13,674 nucleotides of DNA, from assembly GCA_025997215.1 (NCBI GenBank), contig BNUH01000076.1, positions 1 to 13,674 of the forward strand, read 5' to 3'. The notes beneath the pieces were generated by a model. It saw only the letters and a program-made list of their open reading frames with translations. It was not told the origin of the DNA and did no database searches. This stretch comes from Clostridia bacterium (lineage in GTDB: Bacteria; Bacillota_A; Clostridia; Christensenellales; Aristaeellaceae). A program made the translations under genes and the position numbers. Of this stretch, positions 6,116-13,616 are shown piece after piece. Numbering within the stretch: position 1 is the stretch's first letter; each line of letters opens with the position of its first letter.

Positions 6116-8884
6116 ATGCTATGCGATAACCTGACGCCAGAACCTGCGGATAGACAGACCGCGTTTTCATATAATCGTAATAATAACTCACGAGCATCAA
6201 ACACGATTAATATCAGCAGTTGGGACGACTTCCGCCAGTTGGAAGGCGATGTATCCTTCGCGGCTGGGACGCGTTTTGCTATTACAACCGACTTAACCTT
6301 GGAAGAGGGCGGCTGGTTTCCGCTCGTCTGCGAGCCTGAAACGCCGCGCTTCATACTCGACGGCCAGAGCCATACGCTGCGCGGTCTGGACAGGGCGCTA
6401 TTCATGATAATGCCCGCCAATTGCGTCATCCGCAACCTCAACCTGACGGATATGGACCAACTTGTCATACAAGCCAGCAGGATGGATGTAGCTGAGCCGT
6501 CGGCAACATATGCTTGGACGGGTTTGGGCGCGTTCCTGAATATGGGCGCGTGCACATTTGAGAATTGCTCAGCCAGCGGTTCAATCGGCTGCAACTCGGA
6601 TGACTTTATACTAGGCGGCTTTGTCGGCGACGGCAATGGCGCGTCGCCGCATATATTCATCAACTGTGTAAGTAATGTCAAGCTAAACACCGCGGCGCAG
6701 GCGGGCGGCTTTCTGGGCAGATGTGACACGGGAACCTTGCAGATGCTCGGGTGCGTGAACCATGGGAATATTGATTGCGGCACGAGGGGTTACAATTATG
6801 ACTGCGCGTTGGGAGGGTTGGTCGGCTCGGTCGATCCATACGTGTCGGTTCCCATGACCGTCACGATAGGTTCGGAGTATCAGCCTTGCGGAAACTATGG
6901 CGCGATCGATTCGTATGGGCGCAGAAGCGAATTTGATTCATATGTCGGCGGCATAATCGGCAGGTATGCGACAAACGGGCCTTGTACACTGACATGCTGT
7001 TCCAATTACGGCAACATCGAAAATCCACAGGTGGGAGATAGCGATCGGGACTGCACAGGCGGCATCATCGGTCTGTGCGGCTCGTCGAATCTGACCATGA
7101 CCAATTGTCTCAATGGCGAGTTAATAAGCGGAGGCATGTGGGTGGGTGGGCTAATCGGTAGGATAAGCGGGGAGAAATTCACACTGACTGATAATCTGGT
7201 CAGCTTCATCGACATCGCCAGCAGCGGACGCGCTGCGGGTATAGCCTGCTGGGAGAGCGCCGCATCATTCGCGGAAGGGACGTCGGCGACGGGCAATGTC
7301 GTCGAGGCCTTACAGATCGGCGGTGCGGAAGAGGCGGACGTGGGACGGATATTCAGCAGCGAGTGTAATATTGAAGGCAGCGCCGACTTTGACAACTGCT
7401 GCTACTTCGACACGCTGCTGTCGGGTACGATCGGCACGTTTGGCTGCTCCGGCAGCGATACGCTATTCCTTTCACCCATAGGCGATATGAAGTGCGGAGG
7501 CAATTACCCTTATGTCGGGGCAGCGCTGCGCAACGGCGGTGACTGCGCGCCGGAGGAGATGAAGCATTTCCTTATACTTGATGAAGTGAGTGACGGTCAT
7601 ATCCAGCAGTTGACGTGGACTGAAGCACAGACGGCTCCGACTTACGACAGCCTTAAACCCAAGCATCCGCCTAAGGGCGCGGTGTTCGAGGGCTGGACGC
7701 TGGAATCGCCATACGTCCAGCCTTCGGAGGCGTCGAGCAGCGCCGTAAAATCCGTCTCGCCTCGGGACGTGCTTACAAATATCGACACCGTGTACTACGC
7801 TGTGTGGTCATGTACTGTGGATGGCTGCGTTTATAAGCCTGAAACAAAAAAATGCGGCTGCGCCGAGGACTGTTCGCCTGAACAGGAGGAAGCGTGCGCC
7901 AACGGTTACGCCAACCCGATGCTGTCTGATTCACTGCTGCAGGTGGTTTCGTCAATAGCCAGCGTCGAGCACTCGGGCGGCGATATGCTCACGGCGATAA
8001 ATGGGGCGATGTCGAAATTCACCGCAATGGCCGATAGCACCGCAACTTACCTTCAAGCCCAGTCGATCATGCGCAAATCCCAGGAGCTATTCAACACCGT
8101 AGTCGCGCTGGAGAACACCACCAAACGCAAGTTATTCTGCACCATGAACGCCATCTGCTACTGCGGTGGCGCAACCGGCAGTTGCTGCGATTTAAGCGGC
8201 CTCGACGGAGAGGATCCGACTGGCCCATTCACCGAAGTTATCAATTCGATAGCGTATGTCGAAGGTGCGTCCGCCGAAGTGCTGGCGCAGGGCGCGACGT
8301 TCTTAAGCCAGGCGGCTAAGGAGGAGACGGATGTATTCGACTCTACGCTGACCTCGGAGGATGCGGAGCAATTCACGCTGGAGGATGTGGTGGACGATAT
8401 TACGGCTATGGCGAGGTCAACGCAACGGCTCGAAACGACGCTATCCGAAAAACTCTGCATGGTGCTTGGTGCCGTGTGCTGCGGCGACGATCAAGCGGAC
8501 TGCTTGACCGATGGCCTGTATGACGCGGTAACAGCCGTGGTCGCCACCATAGCAGCCACCGAGAACTCCGCGAGCAGCGTGGTCACGGCCGGCGCGGACA
8601 CGATCAGCTATGTGATAGATAATGCCGACCTGTCCGAGGAAAACGGGCTTTGGATGCAGGACATCGACTCTATCGTGGATAAGGTGCAGATATTGGCGAA
8701 TACTGCGCTGTGCCTTGAGGAAGCGTCAGGAAAGAAATTGCGCGCCAGCTTGAGGGCAATGTGCGGAGGCATGGACGATTCCGCGGATTGCACTGGCTCA
8801 TGCAGCCAATGCTCCGCAGGTTGCAGCGGTCCGACGGGCTTTCAATGTCCCGCCGAAAGCTGCAGTGCATCGAGCTGCTTATAA
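6116..8884 (+). CDS. GLUG-repeat protein (GLUG2) with three exosporium-type C-terminal repeats and a Cys-rich tail
   Basis: The start is ATG 6116, 7 nt after TGGAGG (6103-6108); the TTG at 6059 has no such site. The product is 922 aa with no signal peptide or membrane segment. Residues about 130-400 carry GLUG-type repeats (LGGFVG, LGGLVG, VGGIIG, TGGIIG, VGGLIG) and probably form a beta-helix. Residues about 520-562 (FEGW ... VYYAVW) resemble a Listeria-Bacteroides-type repeat, followed by a Cys-rich linker. Residues about 600-890 hold three diverged copies of a helical module of 90-100 residues: VVSSIASVEHS, VINSIAYVEGA and VVATIAATENS at the starts, a KLFC/KLCM/KLRA strand, then a Cys-Gly cluster at the ends. 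This resembles the SIA-x-E-A-L repeat seen in clostridial spore-surface proteins. The last 30 residues hold eight Cys. A spore coat or exosporium role is inference. Confidence 0.75.
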   Translation: MLCDNLTPEPADRQTAFSYNRNNNSRASNTINISSWDDFRQLEGDVSFAAGTRFAITTDLTLEEGGWFPLVCEPETPRFILDGQSHTLRGLDRALFMIMPANCVIRNLNLTDMDQLVIQASRMDVAEPSATYAWTGLGAFLNMGACTFENCSASGSIGCNSDDFILGGFVGDGNGASPHIFINCVSNVKLNTAAQAGGFLGRCDTGTLQMLGCVNHGNIDCGTRGYNYDCALGGLVGSVDPYVSVPMTVTIGSEYQPCGNYGAIDSYGRRSEFDSYVGGIIGRYATNGPCTLTCCSNYGNIENPQVGDSDRDCTGGIIGLCGSSNLTMTNCLNGELISGGMWVGGLIGRISGEKFTLTDNLVSFIDIASSGRAAGIACWESAASFAEGTSATGNVVEALQIGGAEEADVGRIFSSECNIEGSADFDNCCYFDTLLSGTIGTFGCSGSDTLFLSPIGDMKCGGNYPYVGAALRNGGDCAPEEMKHFLILDEVSDGHIQQLTWTEAQTAPTYDSLKPKHPPKGAVFEGWTLESPYVQPSEASSSAVKSVSPRDVLTNIDTVYYAVWSCTVDGCVYKPETKKCGCAEDCSPEQEEACANGYANPMLSDSLLQVVSSIASVEHSGGDMLTAINGAMSKFTAMADSTATYLQAQSIMRKSQELFNTVVALENTTKRKLFCTMNAICYCGGATGSCCDLSGLDGEDPTGPFTEVINSIAYVEGASAEVLAQGATFLSQAAKEETDVFDSTLTSEDAEQFTLEDVVDDITAMARSTQRLETTLSEKLCMVLGAVCCGDDQADCLTDGLYDAVTAVVATIAATENSASSVVTAGADTISYVIDNADLSEENGLWMQDIDSIVDKVQILANTALCLEEASGKKLRASLRAMCGGMDDSADCTGSCSQCSAGCSGPTGFQCPAESCSASSCL

Positions 8885-8899
8885 TATAAGAATTAGTTA

Positions 8900-8930
8900 A
8901 AGCGGGGCGGATTCAATACCCGCCCCGTTT
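8900..8930. terminator. GC-rich hairpin between GLUG2 and the SH3b gene
   Basis: AAGCGGGGCGG (8900-8910) pairs with CCGCCCCGTTT (8920-8930) around a 9-nt loop, with one G-T pair. It lies 16 nt after the GLUG2 stop and 11 nt before the end of the converging gene, so it can serve both strands. The T tracts are short. Confidence 0.7.
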
Positions 8931-8940
8931 CAACATTCAA

Positions 8941-9552
8941 CTAACGGCACCACCACGGTTTCGGCGTACGCGTCGGTTTGCAGATGGTAGGCGTAGGTGT
9001 GGGGCATGGAGTTGGCGTTGGCGTCGGTGTCGGTGTCGGCGTCGGGGTTGGCGTTGGCGTTGGCGTTGGCGTCGGTGTTGGCGTCACGCATGTCGATTCG
9101 GTTGGGGGCGGCACTGGACATGGATTTGGGTTAACCGTCGGACACGGTGTCGGCGGTACGGGACATGGCGGCGGGGTCGTCTTGCACGGTAGGGTTGGAG
9201 GCAGATTGGCGGGCGTTTCATTCGTCGGCGTCAAATATGCCGCGTAGCCGTACAGCGTTTGGCCGTTATGCGCAATCTTGATGTAACTGCCTTCGCGTCC
9301 GATCGCCGTCAAGCGCGTGCCTTCCACAGGCGAAGCGGCCACATTCCAGGTTACTTTCAGCACAGGTGAAGTGCGCAAGTTCAGCCGCGTACAGTCCGTC
9401 ACCACAACCACCGTGGGCCACTGCCCGTTGAACCCGGCCCATTTTTTGGCTATCGACGGATCAGCCGCCAGCGCCGGCGCGGTGCAGACCATGATCATAG
9501 CAGTCGCAAGCGTCAGCGCCGTTATCCATTTGACTATCCTATTTTTCCTCAC
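8941..9552 (-). CDS. secreted SH3b-domain protein with a Thr-Pro repeat tail
   Basis: The 203-aa product starts at GTG 9552, 7 nt after GAAGGGG. Residues 1-29 form a standard signal peptide ending in PALA. Residues about 50-110 form one bacterial SH3-like domain: LNLRTSP, then GREGSYIKIAHNGQTLYGYA and YL. Such domains usually bind peptidoglycan or wall peptides. The rest is a Pro/Thr-rich stalk with scattered Cys (CKTTPPPCP, PCPTVNPNPCP), then about 14 Thr-Pro dipeptides and the ending KPWWCR. There is no LPXTG motif or lipobox. It is probably a wall-associated exported protein. The Cys residues may form disulphides outside the cell. Confidence 0.8.
   Translation of the reverse strand: MRKNRIVKWITALTLATAMIMVCTAPALAADPSIAKKWAGFNGQWPTVVVVTDCTRLNLRTSPVLKVTWNVAASPVEGTRLTAIGREGSYIKIAHNGQTLYGYAAYLTPTNETPANLPPTLPCKTTPPPCPVPPTPCPTVNPNPCPVPPPTESTCVTPTPTPTPTPTPTPTPTPTPTPTPTPCPTPTPTICKPTRTPKPWWCR
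9011..9082. repeat. hexanucleotide repeat, 12 tandem copies of GTYGGN
   Basis: On the plus strand twelve consecutive hexamers read GTTGGC, GTCGGT, GTCGGC or GTCGGG. On the coding minus strand they encode Thr-Pro dipeptides. Gain or loss of a unit keeps the frame. The third and sixth bases vary, so the array is partly degenerate and less slippery than a perfect one. Confidence 0.9.
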
Positions 9553-9647
9553 AACATCGCCCCTTCAACAAATATAATGAATTACTGTAGTGTCCGTGAG
9601 CGCTTCACACACAACAATTGGTTCGGTTGGAATTCTCAACCAGTTTC

Positions 9648-9675
9648 ATTATATCAGAAGATTTGCCAAATACAA
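9648..9675 (-). promoter_or_regulatory. probable vegetative promoter for the SH3b gene
   Basis: On the minus strand a perfect TATAAT (9653-9648) lies 16 nt downstream of TTGTAT (9675-9670), a weak -35. The 5' leader would be about 90 nt and holds a small GGTTG/CAACC stem. This is the only good -10 between thyX and this gene. Confidence 0.4.
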
Positions 9676-9780
9676 TGGGGATTTGTTATGTAAATATTGG
9701 CATAAATGGATAAAATTGGAAGGTGATAGGTTGGAAATGTTTAGGTTGACAAACTGACAATACAACAAACTAGTATGTCA

Positions 9781-10410
9781 TCAGTTAGTTATTGCTATAT
9801 CATCAAATATACACGGCAGCAGTTCCTGAAACCGCGCGAGCATGGCGCATGCGACCTCACGCATCTGAGGATGCGCCGCCTTATCCGTACGCATTATGAA
9901 AAAGTGCCGCCATTCGCGCAGGTTCATCGTTACGACAAACTCCGTCTTTAGACTGTTGGGCAGCACGCCACGTGCCTGTTGAGGCGTAGCACCCGATTCA
10001 AGCAGCTTGAAATACGCGGTTTCGGCCGCGCGCATGGATTCGGCCCAGAGGCGGTACGGCTCGCTGTCCTCATCCCAGAAGCACGGCTTTATGAACGTGA
10101 CCTCGCCGCCGAATTTGTCCTGCCCATAATTGCAATACCTGGTACTCTCCTGGGAATAACTGGCAATCCTATGCCTTACCCACTCATGCGACACGCCGCG
10201 GTCGCATGTTACCAACGCGGATATCACTTCATGTTCTATAACGGACTCGTGGCCGCTCTTGATAATGCGGCGCACAAACGCAGGCGCGGAGCGTTCGGTA
10301 ATCCGCTCCTCGCTCTTGTAGCATACGCGCCCGGCGCGCTCTATACGCCGCGCGACAGAGGCTTCGTCAACGTCGGTCAGGATGGTAAACGATGGCTCGA
10401 CAACGCGCAT
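9781..10410 (-). CDS. thyX: flavin-dependent thymidylate synthase ThyX
   Basis: ThyX methylates dUMP to dTMP using methylenetetrahydrofolate, FAD and NAD(P)H, as a homotetramer in the cytoplasm. The signature RHR-x7-S is present as RHRIASYSQES (residues about 79-89), followed by TRY. SGHESVIEH upstream and the C-terminal REWRHFFIMR with AHPQMRE are also typical. The length of 209 aa is normal for the family. The ATG at 10410 follows AGGAGG by 7 nt. The stop of the upstream HAD gene overlaps this start (TAATG), so the two are translationally coupled. ThyX frees the cell from needing dihydrofolate reductase to recycle folate after dTMP synthesis. Confidence 0.96.
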   Translation of the reverse strand: MRVVEPSFTILTDVDEASVARRIERAGRVCYKSEERITERSAPAFVRRIIKSGHESVIEHEVISALVTCDRGVSHEWVRHRIASYSQESTRYCNYGQDKFGGEVTFIKPCFWDEDSEPYRLWAESMRAAETAYFKLLESGATPQQARGVLPNSLKTEFVVTMNLREWRHFFIMRTDKAAHPQMREVACAMLARFQELLPCIFDDIAITN

Positions 10411-11228
10411 TACTCGTGCCTCCTAAATTCCGGCGGCGGGATCGCACCTACGTTGTTCAATATGTAGTGCGGCCTGTACGGGAACGAGTTGATCATTTCC
10501 TTAGTCGTGACGCCCGAGAGCACCAGCACTGTGTCGATCTCGGATTCGATCCCGGCGATGATGTCGGTATCCATGCGGTCGCCGACGATGGCGGTCTGCT
10601 CGACGGGTACGCCGAGGCGCTTGATGGCGTGGCGCATCATCAGCGGGTTGGGCTTGCCTACGTAGTACGCCGCGCGGCCGGAAGCTAACTCGATGGGCGA
10701 AACCAGCGCGCGGCACGCGGGCGCGATGCCCTGCTCCGTCGGCCCTGTCAGGTCGGGGTTGGTGGCGATCAGCTTCGCGCCGCCAAGGATCAGGTGAATC
10801 GCATGCTCGATCTTCTCGAAGCTGTACGCGCGCGTCTCACCCACTACCACATAATCAGGATTCACCTCGTTCATCGTGAATCCTGCCTCGTACAGCGCGC
10901 CGACCAAGCCCGGCTCGCCGATAACGTACAGGCTCGCGCCAGGCATCTGGCTGCGCAGGAAACTCGCCGTCGCCAGCGCGGACGTGTAAAAGTGGCTCTC
11001 GTCCACGGCTAAGCCCATCCGCGCGAGCTTGGCCATCAGTTCGCGCGGCGCGCGCTCGCTGGAGTTGGTCAGGAATAGGAAGCGCTTATCCTCGGCGTTC
11101 AGCCAATCCACGAACGCGGCGACCCCTTCCAGCAGCCGATTCCCATGATAGATCACGCCGTCCATGTCGCATATGAAGCCTTGTTTCGCGCGCAGGGTAT
11201 CCAGATCCAGGTCCTTTGATTCCGGCAT
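10410..11228 (-). CDS. HAD-IIA (NagD-like) sugar-phosphate phosphatase
   Basis: A 272-aa cytoplasmic hydrolase of the NagD/PNPase subfamily. Motif I is DMDGV (residues about 21-25), with the catalytic Asp and the general acid-base Asp. Motif II is TNSS (about 53). The conserved Lys is in KPNPLMM (about 194). Motif IV is GDRMDTDI (about 218), which binds Mg. A C2-type cap lies between motifs II and III. Relatives dephosphorylate nucleotides or sugar phosphates; the substrate cannot be read from sequence. The chosen ATG (11228) sits 4 nt after GGGAGG and fits the family N terminus; the longer upstream frame has no Shine-Dalgarno. It overlaps thyX by one base and is the first gene of that operon. 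Confidence 0.9.
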   Translation of the reverse strand: MPESKDLDLDTLRAKQGFICDMDGVIYHGNRLLEGVAAFVDWLNAEDKRFLFLTNSSERAPRELMAKLARMGLAVDESHFYTSALATASFLRSQMPGASLYVIGEPGLVGALYEAGFTMNEVNPDYVVVGETRAYSFEKIEHAIHLILGGAKLIATNPDLTGPTEQGIAPACRALVSPIELASGRAAYYVGKPNPLMMRHAIKRLGVPVEQTAIVGDRMDTDIIAGIESEIDTVLVLSGVTTKEMINSFPYRPHYILNNVGAIPPPEFRRHE

Positions 11229-11258
11229 AATACCTCCCATTAACAAATATTCTATGCC

Positions 11259-11270
11259 ATGCGGCCGCAT
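11259..11270. repeat. 12-bp perfect palindrome in the HAD-thyX leader
   Basis: ATGCGGCCGCAT is self-complementary and sits between the predicted transcription start and the Shine-Dalgarno of the HAD gene. It could be an operator or chance. Confidence 0.25.
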
Positions 11271-11288
11271 AAGCCTCCGCACGCACCC

Positions 11289-11317
11289 AGCATACACGAT
11301 GCCGCGCGATTTTTCAA
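11289..11317 (-). promoter_or_regulatory. sigma-A promoter for HAD-thyX
   Basis: On the minus strand TTGAAA (11317-11312), a 17-nt spacer and TATGCT (11294-11289) make a good vegetative promoter. The leader would be about 55 nt. Confidence 0.65.
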
Positions 11318-11365
11318 GAGAATGGGGCGAATGAAGGAAATTCATCAGATTGAGCGAAATTCTGC

Positions 11366-11397
11366 TTGCATCTTTGGCGCGCATGGGTTATTATAAT
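11366..11397 (+). promoter_or_regulatory. probable tRNA-Ser promoter
   Basis: A perfect TATAAT at 11392-11397 ends 10 nt before the mature tRNA 5' end. The nearest -35-like box is TTGCAT (11366-11371), with a long 20-nt spacer, so the -10 is the firmer part. It is divergent from the HAD-thyX promoter. Confidence 0.5.
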
Positions 11398-11407
11398 GTC
11401 TGGGCAT

Positions 11408-11498
11408 GGAGAAGTACCCAAGAGGCCCAAGGGGCTCCCCTGCTAAGGGAGTAGCGTGCGAAAGTGCGGCCCGGGTTCGAATCCCGGCTTCTCCGCCA
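11408..11498 (+). tRNA. serX-tRNA(GCU): tRNA-Ser(GCT)
   Basis: This 91-nt class II tRNA has an acceptor stem GGAGAAG (11408-11414) pairing with CTTCTCC (11488-11494). Discriminator G and an encoded CCA (11496-11498) follow. The anticodon stem CTCCC/GGGAG encloses the loop CTGCTAA with anticodon GCT (11442-11444), reading AGC and AGU. The long variable arm and the T arm CCGGGTTCGAATCCCGG are intact. In the proposed pre-inversion order its 3' end faces the end of the recombinase gene. Confidence 0.97.
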
Positions 11499-11518
11499 TA
11501 TTAAGACTAAGCGTGGAT

Positions 11519-11567
11519 ACAGTGATTTTCCCTAGTAAAATCAAGGGAAAATCACTGTTTCTATTTT
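11519..11567 (+). terminator. intrinsic terminator of tRNA-Ser
   Basis: ACAGTGATTTTCCCT (11519-11533) pairs perfectly over 15 bp with 11544-11558 around a 10-nt loop, followed by TTTCTATTTT. Since it is intact, any mobile-element boundary beyond this tRNA should lie to its right. Confidence 0.9.
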
Positions 11568-11638
11568 GCTCGAGACACGAGTTTGGGGTTTGAATCCAGT
11601 CCAAGTGATGTATTTTACGAAGAGATGCACCCAAGCCC

Positions 11639-11731
11639 CCACTACAACACGATACCCCCTACCTTTCGTGTTGCAGTGCTACCTATCGTGTTGTAGTGGC
11701 TACCTTTCGTGTTGCTGGCGTGTTGCAGTGG
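11639..11731. repeat. inverted and tandem ~20-bp repeats at the recombinase 3' end
   Basis: CCACTACAACACGATA (11639-11654) has a perfect 16-bp inverted copy at 11684-11699. The right arm belongs to a tandem series of units starting TACC(T/A)(T)TCGTGTTGC: 11660-11679, 11680-11700, 11701-11719 and a partial GTGTTGCAGTGG at 11720-11731. The last unit and a half encode the recombinase C-terminal residues. It may be an att or end region, a recombinase binding site, or the transcription end. Confidence 0.7.
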
Positions 11732-13214
11732 GAATTTCAGCCAAGGTTAGCTCGGTACCGTCCTTGAAAGTAAATGTCAATACGCCTTCCGTGCCAACCG
11801 TCAGTTTCTCAACAGTCGCAAACCATACACCCTCATCAAAGACCTTCAGAGGCCCGCACTGATCCAATTCTGCCAGGAAAAGCTGTATCGCTTCACGCTT
11901 GATTATCCGAGCCTGATACTCATCTGTGAAGACTTTCAATTCTTGATCCGCTTGTTCGCGCTGCTCTATTAACGCTGTATACTCTGTCTGGTAGACAGCC
12001 TGATCTTGAGCAGTGCGGGCATTTTTCTCAATACACCGCGTTGTTTCTCTATCCAGTCTCGCTTGCTCTTCGTGAAGTGCGGATATTTTGCTATCCAGAT
12101 CAACTGTGTCGGTCAGAATTGGCAACAGTGCGTCAAAATCTTCACGCAGCTTTGAACGGCCAGCGTACAGGCGGTTCACTGCGATGATGAAGGATTCCTT
12201 GATTTGCTCTTCGTATAGATGCCGAGTGGTGCAATTCACGCCATTATTGTATTTATTGTTGCATCTCCATATCGTTTTGCGATACTCTGTGTTACTGTGC
12301 CATGTCTTCGAGCCAAAGAACGATCCGCAGTCGCCACAGACGATCTTTGAAGAAAAAATGTGCTTACTGCTTTGATATGTGCCCATGCCCTCCCGCTTCT
12401 GAATCTCGGCTTGAACAAGGTCGTGCACTTCCGGTTCCACTATCGCTGGATGGCTCTCCTCGACCCAATACTGCGGCACCTCACCGCGATTGACGCGCTT
12501 ACGCTTGGTTAGGTAATTTTCGGTAAATCCCTTTTGAAGAAGGGCTGAACCACGATATTTTTCGTTGTGGAGGATACTCTTTACCGTGCTTGAGTGCCAC
12601 GGTTTGTCGTTATGCGACGGCGTTGGCGTGTGGCGGCGCGTCAGGTATGCGGCGATGTCGTTGTAGGACTTCCCTTCAAGGAATAACGTATATATCATCC
12701 TAACCGTTTTTGCTTCAGACTCTACCACCTTAGGCAGCCCATCCTCGCCTTTTTCGTAACCGAGGAACCGTCCATACGGTATGGCGACTTTGCCGTCTGC
12801 CATGCGTTTACGCCAGCCCCAGGAGATATTTTCTGACAGGCTGCGGCTTTCCTCCTGTGCGATACCGCTCATGATGGTTATCAGCAGCTCGCCTTTCGAG
12901 TCGCTTGTGTCAATATTTTCCTTCTCGAACCAAACGGCCACACCTTTTTCTTGCAACCGTCTGATTGTGGTTAGGCTGTCAACCGTGTTACGCGCGAAGC
13001 GGCTGATGGATTTGGTAATGATCATATCGATTTTCCCATCCAACGCGTCCGCGATCATCTGGTTGAACCCGTCCCGCTTGGCGGTGGAAGTGGCAGATAA
13101 CCCTTCATCTGCGTACAGTCCAGCGAAGCTCCACTCCGATTTACCCTGGATGTATCGCGTGTAGTGATCGACCTGCGCGTCGAAGGATGACTCCTGTTCC
13201 TCCTTGCTGGTAGT
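11700..13214 (-). pseudogene. body and C terminus of the large serine recombinase (rec2), lacking the N-terminal 34 residues
   Basis: Read from 13214 down, the frame begins TTSKEEQESSFDAQVDHY and continues through the resolvase domain (SISRFARNTVDSLTTIR, then GIAQEESRSLSENI). A Recombinase domain follows (GYEKGEDGLPK ... LHNEKYRG), then a zinc ribbon with CGDCG and a later Cys pair, a coiled coil, and a final beta strand FTFKDGTEL. The ending is ATRQQHER and TAG. About 504 residues remain. The catalytic RVS serine and the preceding leader are missing; the sequence upstream in frame is unrelated and offers no ATG before 13058. The missing part sits at 500-604 on the other strand. Joined, they give about 538 aa, a normal size for the family. 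In this orientation the enzyme cannot be active. Confidence 0.85.
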
Positions 13215-13241
13215 GAAGCTTTTATTACTGCGTTGTTTTGA
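13212..13241 (+). other. detached 3' end of the GLUG1 gene
   Basis: AGT GAA GCT TTT ATT ACT GCG TTG TTT TGA reads SEAFITALF and stop. Joined to the last native GLUG1 codon (AAC, 607-605) it gives ...GSGN-SEAFITALF, a plausible last beta strand of the C-terminal domain. It begins exactly at the triplet shared with the other junction. A 30-nt frame is weak evidence alone; the support is the simultaneous repair of the recombinase. Confidence 0.6.
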
Positions 13242-13384
13242 GGGTGAAAAAATGGCTAGATTGCTGGGTTTTCTTGTACAGCCTCATCTCTTTCTTGCCT
13301 ATTTCGGGGCATAATTGACTAGAAAGTGATGATTGTGGCGGTAAAAGGGAGAAAATCGAGTAAAATCGATAGAGGAGCTAAAAT

Positions 13385-13495
13385 ATGAAGGATTGGAATG
13401 GTAAGATTGCAAAAATGAGCGTGTGTATAGCGTTTATACCCATGTGTAGGGCGGTGTATAGTGTTATTAAGGGCATTTCCAACCTCTCACCCTGA
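13385..13495 (+). CDS. small hydrophobic ORF, 36 aa, unknown
   Basis: The ATG lies 7 nt after GAGGAG (13372-13377). The 36-aa product has a basic N terminus and a hydrophobic middle (MSVCIAFIPMC ... YSVI), so it could be a small membrane peptide. I recognise no family. A TTGACT at 13315-13320 might be a -35, but no matching -10 is clear. Confidence 0.4.
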   Translation: MKDWNGKIAKMSVCIAFIPMCRAVYSVIKGISNLSP

Positions 13496-13504
13496 AAACA
13501 AAAA

Positions 13505-13522
13505 AGCCGCCTTGCGGCGGCT
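13505..13522 (-). terminator. strong hairpin with the T tract on the minus strand
   Basis: AGCCGCC (13505-13511) pairs with GGCGGCT (13516-13522) over a TTGC loop. The minus strand continues with TTTTTTG, so it would stop leftward transcription. On the plus strand it follows the small ORF stop by 9 nt, but ATAATGC comes next instead of Ts. No leftward gene is visible up to the window end. Confidence 0.6.
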
Positions 13523-13616
13523 ATAATGCAGGAAATACCTCAATACGTGAGACTGCCGCACAGAATGTGTAAACCTCCAATAACAGAACCAAACTAGAGT
13601 TAGGGGAGGGAAGAAA

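Noticed and set aside
9011..9082. CRISPR or satellite interpretation of the hexamer array
   Set aside because: There are no spacers, and the array is explained as coding for Thr-Pro; no CRISPR array occurs in the window.
8978..9247. Plus-strand ORF made of Gly-Val repeats
   Set aside because: It is the antisense of the Thr-Pro array, which has a signal peptide, an SH3b domain and a Shine-Dalgarno on the minus strand.
11586..11597. GGGTTTGAATCC resembling a tRNA T-arm, possibly a duplicated att site
   Set aside because: Flanking bases do not form a T-stem and similarity to tRNA-Ser ends after 12 bases.
11443..11634. Minus-strand 63-aa ORF containing AEKPGFEPG
   Set aside because: It is the antisense of tRNA-Ser and its terminator, a well-known false ORF.
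500..13214. Two independent truncated recombinases instead of one split gene
   Set aside because: Possible, but they lack overlap, complement each other exactly at the same triplet, and their junctions also repair GLUG1. One inversion explains all of it.
500..13214. Mobile element simply inserted into the recombinase or GLUG1 gene
   Set aside because: Insertion would leave both halves of the interrupted gene in the same orientation; here they are opposed.
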